From positions 1-6,426 of the forward strand of contig JBLHTU010000180.1 of the NCBI GenBank assembly GCA_047627515.1: DNA of 6,426 bases, written 5' to 3'. Position numbers and translations under genes: made by a program. Every line of letters begins with the position of its first letter. Positions within the stretch are counted from its first letter, which is position 1. This stretch comes from JAYPLE01 sp047627515. Lineage in GTDB: Bacteria > Bacteroidota > Bacteroidia > Cytophagales > Cyclobacteriaceae. Positions 1 to 5,313 of this stretch are shown piece by piece. The notes under the pieces were generated by a model. The model was given only the letters and a program-made list of their open reading frames with translations, did no database searches and was not told the origin of the DNA.

Positions 1-786
1 TCTTACTGCGTTGCTGTTGTAGTCACCAGTAACTCCTATGGATAGTTTCGGTGATCGTTCCCTTTTCAAATCGGTCCCAAAATAATCCCCCTTGGAAGTA
101 AACTCTCCGAAAGGTAGCAACTCAACTCTTGCAGTATATTGCTTCCCATTGAGCGGATTTGCTACAATTATGTCTCTACCTTCTCCTGTAGATACGGCAA
201 ATGCCTGATTAAAAACCGACTTGCCTATTATGGATTTATGTCTTAATTGAACTCCAATATCACGGTCAAGGGTAAACAGCCCATTGACCAAGCTACGATC
301 TACAAATTGAAGTTTTTGAGATGAAATAACCCGTTCTCGGTTTCCTGGTAACTTAGTCTGACCAAACCAGAGCGACCAGCCTGGGGAAAAATTCCATTTC
401 ACTACTGCGTCTAAAAGTAAACTAGCGGTATTCCCGCTCTCATCAACCCTACCTGATCGCGTATCTCTATTGGACAACCCCAATTCGAGTTTATAGATGA
501 CCTTTGGAGAAAACACCCAGCCATCAAACTTTAGCCTGCTACGTCTTACAAGAAAATTTTCCTCCCATGTAGAATTTAATGCATTGTGTTTAGCCGCATA
601 CAGGGTTTGAAATCTAAACCCAAATTTTACATACATCGTCGAATCCTTAGAAATGGCTGTCAAGCCTTTTCCAAATTTATCATTAACTAGATTTTGCGAT
701 TGGAGGTTCTCGACATTCAAGAGAAGAAAAACTAGGATCGTAATTAGGCCTGTGGTTGATTTCAAAACTGAGGTTTTTATGAACAA
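1..786 (-). CDS. Phosphate-selective porin O/P family outer-membrane porin, C-terminus cut by window edge
   Basis: The minus strand is open from 834 to 1 and encodes an outer-membrane beta-barrel of the OprO/OprP (Porin_O_P) type, which lets phosphate or other anions cross the outer membrane. From the TTG at 786, residues 1-31 form a signal peptide (lysines at 4 and 9, a hydrophobic core LITILVFLLL at 14-23, then a polar QSQ). The family hallmarks follow: DKFGKGL at 36-42, a first strand MYVKFGFRFQ at 51-60, RRSRLKFDG at 81-89, YKLELGLSNRD at 98-108, GQTKLPGNRER at 142-152 and FVDRS at 161-165. The 262 visible residues are the N-terminal part; full-length members are usually around 400 residues. 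No in-frame ATG precedes residue 51, so the start is uncertain (TTG 786, TTG 810 or GTG 816). It is divergent from the phosphate cotransporter, which supports phosphate as the substrate. The family call is based on recalled motifs. Confidence 0.87.
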   Translation of the reverse strand, partial: MFIKTSVLKSTTGLITILVFLLLNVENLQSQNLVNDKFGKGLTAISKDSTMYVKFGFRFQTLYAAKHNALNSTWEENFLVRRSRLKFDGWVFSPKVIYKLELGLSNRDTRSGRVDESGNTASLLLDAVVKWNFSPGWSLWFGQTKLPGNRERVISSQKLQFVDRSLVNGLFTLDRDIGVQLRHKSIIGKSVFNQAFAVSTGEGRDIIVANPLNGKQYTARVELLPFGEFTSKGDYFGTDLKRERSPKLSIGVTGDYNSNAVR

Positions 787-842
787 TTCATTGAATATTT
801 GTAGAAACAATCCCACATTGATAAACGAATGTTGTCAATTTA

Positions 843-889
843 GTAATATTGACTTAACCTACGCTGCTTATTTTTGGTAAGAATATTAC
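843..889. promoter_or_regulatory. 8-bp inverted repeat flanking the nptA-type promoter (possible operator)
   Basis: GTAATATT (843-850) and AATATTAC (882-889) are perfect inverted copies 31 nt apart. They bracket the promoter: the left arm overlaps the TTG box and the right arm lies near the expected transcription start. This arrangement would suit a regulator that controls the divergent porin and transporter genes. The arms are AT-rich, so chance is a real alternative, and I see no recognisable Pho box. Confidence 0.3.
849..876 (+). promoter_or_regulatory. Bacteroidota-type promoter for the Na+/phosphate cotransporter gene
   Basis: TTG at 849-851 and TATTTTTG at 869-876 are separated by 17 nt. 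This matches exactly the TTG-N17-23-TAnnTTTG consensus used by the primary sigma factor of Bacteroidota. Transcription would start a few bases downstream, leaving a leader of about 30 nt before the ATG at 914. The leader has no Shine-Dalgarno sequence, which is normal for the phylum. Confidence 0.65.
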
Positions 890-913
890 GAGACCAACTA
901 ACCAAAAACCGTC

Positions 914-2644
914 ATGACGTTCGGATTACTTGAAGTCCTAAATCTCCTCGGATCATTGGCTTTTTTCATCTATGGGATGAAAATCATGAGTGAATCGATA
1001 CAGAAAGTAGCCGGTTCAGAAATGAGACAAATCCTCTCATCAATGACCTCTAACAGGTTTACTGGGGTGTTGACAGGATTTTTAATCACCGGGTTAGTCC
1101 AGTCTTCCTCGGCAACTACAGTACTTGTAGTCAGCTTTGTTAATGCAGGGCTTTTGTCGGTGATGGAATCAATTGGTGTGATCATGGGGGCTAACATTGG
1201 CACCACTATCACCGCATGGCTAATCTCCATTGTTGGGTTCAAGGTGAAGATTTCGAGCTACGCACTCCCAATAATTGCTTTAGCTTTTCCATTGCTCTTT
1301 TTTACTAGAGACAAAATAAAATCCTGGGGTGAAGTCTTTATTGGATTTGCGCTATTGTTCATGGGACTGGCATTTCTAAAAGATGCTGTTCCTGATCTAA
1401 AGTCTAATCCTGAAATTTTGGAATTCCTCAGTAGCTACATTGACATGGGGTTCCTGTCAATCCTTCTTTTTGTTCTAATTGGAACTATATTGACTGTGGT
1501 GGTCCAATCCTCAAGTGCGGCCATGGCGTTGACTCTGGTAATGGCAAATAATGGATGGATTCCATTTGAACTTGCAGCTGCCATGGTATTAGGAGAAAAC
1601 ATTGGGACTACGATTACTGCTAACCTTGCAGCAATTGTTGGAAATGTTCACGCTAAAAGAGCTGCTTTTGCTCACTTCATCTTCAATATTTTTGGTGTGG
1701 TTTGGATCATTCTATTGATGAATCCAGTGTTGGGCATGATTGATTCATATATGGTGAGCAACGGAAGTCTTGGGCCAATGGCCGACCCTACAGCCGTTCC
1801 TTTTGGATTAGCGATATTTCACACTTCGTTCAATATTGCGAACGCTTTTTTACTTATCTGGTTTGTTCCATTCATCGGTAAAGTCGTCATCTCTGCTATC
1901 AAATCGAAAGGTGATGATGAAGAGTTCAATCTTAAATACATAGGTACGGGGCTTATGAGTACTGCTGAGCTATCCTTGGAAGAAGCTCAAAAAGAAACGG
2001 CCCATTTCGGGAGTACCATAAATACAATGGTGAAATTATTCCGTGAACTTCTTGATCAAACCAAGCCTAAGAAAATCAAGAAGCTTCTCAAACAAATGAG
2101 AAAGTACGAGGAGATCACGGATCAACTCGAAGTGGAAATATCAAACTATCTCAGTAAAGTGGCTGACGGTAGCCTCAGCTCCAAAACTTCGACAAGGTTG
2201 GTGAGCATCCTGAGTATTACCAATGATTTAGAAAGAGTAGGTGACGTGTTTTTCCAAATGTCAAAAGACATTGAGGTAAGGAAAAAAGACGATACGACTT
2301 TCTCTAAAAAGCAAAGAGCCAATCTGGAAAAGATGCTAACACTCGTAGAGGACGCAATCACAATCATGAATGAAAACCTGGCTCAGAAGTACAGCTCTGT
2401 TAGTATTGATAAGGCACTATTAGCAGAGCAGGAAATTGACGCCACAAGAAACAATTTACGAACAGAGCTTCTGGAACAAATGGAAAGCAAAAAGTATGAT
2501 ATTAAAATGGGAGCTCTCTACAAAGATCTTTTTCAATCACTTGAGAAAGTGGGGGATCACATCGTGAATGTTACAGAAGCTATTACCGGTGAATCTGAGA
2601 GGAGTCTGAAGAAGGCTAACCGGATAGTAGTAGTAGAAGATTGA
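914..2644 (+). CDS. Na+/phosphate cotransporter with C-terminal PhoU-like domain
   Basis: This 576-residue inner-membrane protein would take up inorganic phosphate together with sodium (PF02690-type, NptA/YjbB-like). Two inverted-topology halves are visible, each with the signature pair: QSSS at 63-66 followed by GANIGTTIT at 92-100, and QSSS at 198-201 followed by GENIGTTIT at 227-235. About eight to nine hydrophobic segments fill residues 5-325. After a charged linker (330-345), residues 350-560 are helical and PhoU-like, with NDLERVGD at 437-444 and LEKVGDHIVNV at 543-553, the usual metal-binding helix motifs of that family. In this architecture the PhoU-like part probably senses or gates transport. 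The ATG at 914 sits 37 nt after the promoter box. The gene is monocistronic or the end of its unit, because a long gene-poor stretch follows. Start and stop are clear and the length is normal for the family. Confidence 0.95.
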   Translation: MTFGLLEVLNLLGSLAFFIYGMKIMSESIQKVAGSEMRQILSSMTSNRFTGVLTGFLITGLVQSSSATTVLVVSFVNAGLLSVMESIGVIMGANIGTTITAWLISIVGFKVKISSYALPIIALAFPLLFFTRDKIKSWGEVFIGFALLFMGLAFLKDAVPDLKSNPEILEFLSSYIDMGFLSILLFVLIGTILTVVVQSSSAAMALTLVMANNGWIPFELAAAMVLGENIGTTITANLAAIVGNVHAKRAAFAHFIFNIFGVVWIILLMNPVLGMIDSYMVSNGSLGPMADPTAVPFGLAIFHTSFNIANAFLLIWFVPFIGKVVISAIKSKGDDEEFNLKYIGTGLMSTAELSLEEAQKETAHFGSTINTMVKLFRELLDQTKPKKIKKLLKQMRKYEEITDQLEVEISNYLSKVADGSLSSKTSTRLVSILSITNDLERVGDVFFQMSKDIEVRKKDDTTFSKKQRANLEKMLTLVEDAITIMNENLAQKYSSVSIDKALLAEQEIDATRNNLRTELLEQMESKKYDIKMGALYKDLFQSLEKVGDHIVNVTEAITGESERSLKKANRIVVVED

Positions 2645-2759
2645 AAATATCGACAGCCAACCTGTGGTGAAAAAGTCTATATATAAACAGATTGTAGGGA
2701 TAGATGGGATAAGCATACTCTTTTTCCTATCTATTCAACTGCTTATTCTGTGATTTGAA

Positions 2760-2807
2760 ATTAGAGGTAGCTATATCATTGCAACTATTGATATGGCTAC
2801 CTCTAAT
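2760..2807 (+). terminator. Long stem-loop downstream of the phosphate transporter, probable terminator or mRNA 3' hairpin
   Basis: ATTAGAGGTAGCTATATCA (2760-2778) pairs with TGATATGGCTACCTCTAAT (2789-2807). This makes an uninterrupted 19-bp stem with a single U-G wobble and a 10-nt loop. It starts 115 nt after the transporter stop. There is no T-run directly after the stem on either strand, so it is not a textbook intrinsic terminator. It could instead protect the 3' end of the transcript or be a small inverted-repeat element. A weaker 10-bp stem with two G-U pairs lies at 2699-2708/2726-2735. Confidence 0.5.
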
Positions 2808-2949
2808 CCTTACAGTGGATTGTTGACTGCCATAGATAATATTTTTCTTAAGCTCGTTTTTGAAGCACCACCCAACTTCGCGGTGATTATTTTCATTCTG
2901 TACTCCATGCTAACATTCCTTTCATTTGGGTACGGTCAATTATGGTCAT

Positions 2950-2995
2950 GTCCACTGAATTTACGACGGACTAATCATTCATTACTTCGGTGGAC
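2950..2995. repeat. Inverted repeat/hairpin in the spacer, followed by TTTT
   Basis: GTCCACTGAA (2950-2959) pairs with TTCGGTGGAC (2986-2995) over 10 bp with one U-G wobble and a 26-nt loop. The plus strand continues with TTTTC, so a weak plus-strand terminator is possible. No gene ends close upstream of it, and the function is unknown. Confidence 0.35.
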
Positions 2996-3055
2996 TTTTC
3001 AAATCGACGATGAAACGAATAGCTTCTGTTAATGAAGGGACTTTTTCAAATGACG
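2992..3055 (+). repeat. Imperfect 18-nt direct repeat pair
   Basis: GGACTTTTCAAATCGACG (2992-3009) recurs as GGACTTTTTCAAATGACG (3038-3055). The copies differ only by one inserted T and one missing C, and their starts are 46 nt apart. They may be a small duplication or paired binding sites. The T-rich core lowers the significance. Confidence 0.35.
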
Positions 3056-3289
3056 CTGGACCTTTCCGTACCATAACCTACGACCGAGATGACAAGACAA
3101 CTAAACAAATTAGTGGCTTGGATACTAAGAACTTTGATACAAATCGATACTTTCTGCTAGATAAATATCTCATAGGGGAAAATATAAGAATTGGATGTTT
3201 CAACAACCTAACATTCTCATTCTTCCTATTTTGTTGCCTTTTAAGTCTTTGGTTGATCTTCTCACAACTCACAGGAATAGTATAAGCGG

Positions 3290-3520
3290 AGCACAACAGA
3301 CGCTATCAGTTATATGCCTTGGCGGCCCGCTGGTTTCAGCGGAACTAGACCGTGAATCTGCCGCTGGGAAAATACAGTGCATTCTACTTAGCCCATCTCG
3401 CAGGAGATATAATTTTGGAGACGCAGTGCCCCTTTGAACCGTTGTGAGCCTCGGCATATTTCACTAGTTTAGTGCTTTTAGCCAAGTTCGGAGCATACAA
3501 GCCGATAGCTTGGCGTTTAG
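3290..3520. other. GC-richer, hairpin-prone intergenic island upstream of the Crp-like gene
   Basis: GC rises to roughly 50-55% over 3301-3420, above the flanking DNA. Several short self-complementary pairs crowd together: CCGCTG/CAGCGG at 3327-3332/3337-3342, a second CCGCTGG at 3361-3367, ATATGCC/GGCATAT at 3312-3318/3453-3459, CACTA/TAGTG at 3462-3466/3470-3474, and GCCAAG/CTTGGC at 3481-3486/3509-3514. I find no coding signal. The pattern recalls structured attC-like or other recombination-related spacers seen in Bacteroidota, but no clear core site is present. A structured leader or small RNA is equally possible. Confidence 0.35.
3481..3514 (+). promoter_or_regulatory. Inverted repeat 26 nt upstream of the Crp-like start codon
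   Basis: GCCAAG (3481-3486) and CTTGGC (3509-3514) are perfect inverted arms. Inside them CGG (3489-3491) can also pair with CCG (3502-3504). The element ends 26 nt before the ATG at 3541, so it could be a structured 5' leader or an operator, for example for autoregulation. The 22-nt spacing between the outer arms is wider than a usual Crp-type site. Confidence 0.3.
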
Positions 3521-3540
3521 AGTTCATTATAAATTAAAAA

Positions 3541-4110
3541 ATGCACGACAAGATTAGCCCTATTATGCATTCTGTTTCGCCTGTTTCAAGTAAATCAGTT
3601 GGGAAAGTAGAGGATTTAATCGAATACATTACTGTTAAAAAAGGAGAGCCAATAACTACAGTGGGACAAAGGAATAATCTGGAGTATTTTATGATTGAGG
3701 GAATCTGCAAAAGTTTTCTAAACACACCCGAGGGAGAAAATGTGACGATTTCTTTTTTCATGTCTAATTCGATAATATCACCAAGTAGTACTAGAAATCA
3801 AGACGGTAAATCAGTAATTAATATACAAGCATTAACAGATGTTAAGATCGCAGCTATTAATGCTTCAGAGTTTGAAAAATTAATGATTGAAGATCTAGAA
3901 ATTCGAGATTTTGGAAATTCTGTCTTAAGAATAGAACTTATGGCCAAGGTCCATAAAGAAATAGCTTTAGCTTCACTTAAAGGAAAAGATCGATTACTTC
4001 AATTAAGAAAGAATTACCCGAATATCGAAAACCTCGTACCGCATTCTGACATTGCTTCATATTTAGGGATAACTACTATCTCTTTAAGTAGATTAAGAAC
4101 GCAATCTTAA
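3541..4110 (+). CDS. Crp/Fnr-like transcriptional regulator
   Basis: This 189-residue protein resembles the short Crp-like regulators common in Bacteroidota. Residues 20-115 look like the cyclic-nucleotide-type beta-roll: TVKKGEPITTVGQ at 31-43, YFMIEGICKSF at 49-59, SFFMSNSIIS at 71-80 and IQALTDVKIAAI at 95-106. Residues 115-145 form the connecting helix. A compact helix-turn-helix lies at 166-186, with the diagnostic HSDIASYLGI then SLSRLR. The phosphate-binding cassette of true cAMP receptors is not recognisable, so the ligand is probably not cAMP, and no cysteine cluster for an iron-sulfur centre is seen. The ATG at 3541 follows an A-rich leader, and the length fits the family. The membrane-protein gene starts 69 bp downstream on the same strand and may be its partner or target. 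Family assignment is firm; the regulon is unknown. Confidence 0.88.
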   Translation: MHDKISPIMHSVSPVSSKSVGKVEDLIEYITVKKGEPITTVGQRNNLEYFMIEGICKSFLNTPEGENVTISFFMSNSIISPSSTRNQDGKSVINIQALTDVKIAAINASEFEKLMIEDLEIRDFGNSVLRIELMAKVHKEIALASLKGKDRLLQLRKNYPNIENLVPHSDIASYLGITTISLSRLRTQS

Positions 4111-4179
4111 CGCTTATCATTTGTTAATGGAATCGCCTCATGAATTGGCAACCTTTGTTTTCTAATCAAAACAATAATT

Positions 4180-4761
4180 ATGTCAATTTTAAATTCATTG
4201 CTTCTTAAGACTTCCTCAGTAAAGAAATTATGTATCACATTTGTTGCAAGTCACCTTGTCTTGCTGATGATGATGATCTATACTTTTCCGGTGATCAATA
4301 ATCAAATTGGGACTAAAGCATTTGACCTACAAACTTTTGGGTATTCGGTTTCTGAAGCAACCTCAATTGTGAGCAACTTGAATGATCAAACTATTGATCT
4401 TTACCTTTTCCCACAATTAACTTTCTTAGATCTACTTTACCCTTTTCTACTGGCTCTGTTCTTGAGCAGTCTATTATTTCGGCTTATTAAAATAACCGGA
4501 TCAAAAAGTAAAATCACATCGCCATTCTTGATTATTCCATTTTTGGCTATGATATTTGATTATTCAGAAAACATATGTATCATTTTAATGATTACAAAAT
4601 CAATTGAGATCTCTGAAACGATCGTGATCTTATCAAGTACATTTACTGTTTTAAAAGGAGTCTTAACTTCAATTTCTTGGATAGCCATCTTGGTGTATGC
4701 TATGAAATGGTTTAGATTGAAAATTATAGGAAGAAATAAGAAACGAGCTCTAATCGAGTAG
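4180..4761 (+). CDS. Four-helix membrane protein of unknown function, C-terminus altered by a group II intron
   Basis: This 193-residue protein has four likely membrane helices, around residues 17-38, 81-104, 117-138 and 147-176. A soluble loop at 40-80 contains GYSVSEA, and polar motifs sit in or next to the helices: FLDLLYP at 82-88 and FDYSEN at 126-131. I recall similar small proteins with a YP motif and a D..EN motif as uncharacterised, so I give no function. It lies 69 bp after the Crp-like regulator on the same strand and may be co-transcribed with it. The last two codons (ATC GAG) and the TAG stop lie inside the antisense group II intron. Removing the intron in silico gives a 197-residue version ending TKSKLH with TAA at 5274-5276. 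The coding call is strong because membrane topology and frame are consistent throughout. Confidence 0.85.
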   Translation: MSILNSLLLKTSSVKKLCITFVASHLVLLMMMIYTFPVINNQIGTKAFDLQTFGYSVSEATSIVSNLNDQTIDLYLFPQLTFLDLLYPFLLALFLSSLLFRLIKITGSKSKITSPFLIIPFLAMIFDYSENICIILMITKSIEISETIVILSSTFTVLKGVLTSISWIAILVYAMKWFRLKIIGRNKKRALIE

Positions 4762-4831
4762 ACGGCCGTGAGCCATAAGCCCACGGTACGCCTCTCACAC
4801 CACCAAGCGTACGGTTCTCGTACTTAGCGGT
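4753..4831 (-). ncRNA. Group II intron domains V and VI (catalytic hairpin and branch-point hairpin)
   Basis: Domain V: ACCGCTAAG (4831-4823) pairs with CTTGGTGGT (4807-4799) over 9 bp including G-U pairs. A CG bulge (4809-4808) separates this from an upper TACG/CGTA stem with an AGAAC loop, giving about 33 nt. The catalytic triad position reads CGC. Domain VI: CCGTGGGC (4786-4779) pairs with GCTCACGG (4773-4766) around a TTATG loop. An unpaired A at 4759, seven nucleotides from the 3' end, is the expected lariat branch point. All essential elements look intact. Confidence 0.85.
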
Positions 4832-5030
4832 TCGTTGAGCATATCAAGATTGCTCTTTACACCAATCTTGACCTTTCTTTACTTTAAGATAAGGCTAGTA
4901 CCCGCCAACTGGCGAATTAACCTCCTTATCGAATTTCAGTCTACTCAACGTTCAGTCCTTCATCAACTTGGGAGAGCTCCCCAGGTAATGGCGGCTGAAC
5001 CCTGCGACATCTACTAATGAAAATTTATTG

Positions 5031-5042
5031 GTCTAGAGTTGT
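5031..5042 (-). other. Candidate exon-binding sites (EBS) of the intron
   Basis: ACAACTCTAGAC (minus strand, 5042-5031) can pair with the 5' exon sequence GTTTAGATTTTGT (5268-5256) just before the intron. TCTAGAC pairs with GTTTAGA (one G-U) and ACAA pairs with TTGT, with a small internal loop between. The site lies in the later part of domain I, where exon-binding loops occur. The match is short and partly wobble, so this is tentative. Confidence 0.35.
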
Positions 5043-5259
5043 GCAAAGATGTGCTTGCTTACTCATTCTCACTAGCCTCAATATGTCATTTCTATTCGTC
5101 AGTTCCATCCTTTGACGTTTGACTTCCTTCAGTTCTAACCTCACGATTAACAACCTTATCACTTGCTAGTAGGCTAATACTAACTTGCCTACAAGGGACT
5201 TGCACCCTCTAGTATCTCTTTATATCTTTCGATACAACGCCCATGCTGGACGCACACAA

Positions 5260-5290
5260 AATCTAAACTGCATTAAAACGCAATCTAAAC
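5260..5290 (+). repeat. 9-bp direct repeat AATCTAAAC, two copies 22 bp apart
   Basis: AATCTAAAC occurs at 5260-5268 and again at 5282-5290. The first copy overlaps the intron's 5' exon target and, in the intron-free reconstruction, the last codons of the membrane protein. The second lies 23 bp before the TolB-like start. The two-helical-turn spacing would suit a regulator site, but it may be chance. Confidence 0.3.
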
Positions 5291-5313
5291 AGGCGCTATC
5301 ACCAATACCTACC

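Larger units (their letters stand above)
2808..3289. other. Gene-poor spacer without a supported coding region
   Basis: Short open frames on both strands overlap each other, have no recognisable domains, and one begins inside the 2760-2807 hairpin, so I do not call any of them. The frames at 2793-3032 and 3010-3285 each contain a hydrophobic patch that could be a membrane segment, but AT-rich non-coding DNA often produces this by chance. The stretch could be a decayed gene or an ordinary long spacer. Its notable content is the hairpin and short repeats described at 2950-3055. Confidence 0.45.
4753..5255 (-). mobile_element. ORF-less group II intron, apparently complete
   Basis: Read on the minus strand, the element begins GTGCGTCCAGCATGGGCG (from 5255), a typical bacterial group II 5' end. 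The domain I segment GGGTGCAAGTCCC follows (5207-5195). Then comes a structured stretch including TGTCGCAGGG and TACCTGGGGAG. Domain IV seems reduced to a 9-bp hairpin, TCAAGATTG/CAATCTTGA (4871-4863/4852-4844), where a reverse transcriptase gene would normally sit. Domain V is at 4831-4799, domain VI follows, and the 3' end is CTACTCGAT (4753). The total is about 503 nt and no reverse transcriptase or maturase fragment is visible, so mobility and probably efficient splicing would need a protein supplied in trans. The intron is antisense to the flanking genes, so it cannot splice from their mRNA. The boundary could shift by two bases (GTGTG from 5257), but GTGCG fits the family better. Confidence 0.88.

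Noticed and set aside
653..880. 75-residue plus-strand open frame
   Set aside because: It is antisense to the porin signal-peptide region and its upstream DNA, has no recognisable domain, and overlaps the transporter promoter.
970..1242. 90-residue minus-strand open frame
   Set aside because: It is a shadow of the well-supported cotransporter gene. The same applies to the minus frame at 2146-2367.
2793..3285. Two overlapping plus-strand frames with hydrophobic patches (2793-3032 and 3010-3285)
   Set aside because: The first starts inside the right arm of a hairpin, they overlap out of frame, and neither shows a domain or a promoter. They are kept only as a possible decayed gene.
3269..3457. 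Minus- and plus-strand small frames across the GC-rich island
   Set aside because: They overlap each other, have no family resemblance, and coincide with hairpin-forming sequence.
3291..3520. Integron attC site
   Set aside because: The GTTRRRY/RYYYAAC core boxes are not matched, and the CACAAC/GTTGTG and ATATGCC/GGCATAT arms cross rather than nest. No integrase is in view.
4111..4179. Promoter between the Crp-like gene and the membrane-protein gene (TATCATTTG)
   Set aside because: The spacing is one base off the TAnnTTTG consensus and no suitable TTG box was found, so co-transcription is the simpler reading.
4835..5017. 60-residue plus-strand frame inside the intron
   Set aside because: It runs antisense through intron domains II-IV, which the RNA structure explains. 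It does not resemble a reverse transcriptase.
3295..5301. AACAGACGCTATCA (3295-3308) resembling AACAGGCGCTATCA (5288-5301)
   Set aside because: A 13-of-14 match between two places in a window of this size is expected by chance a few times.
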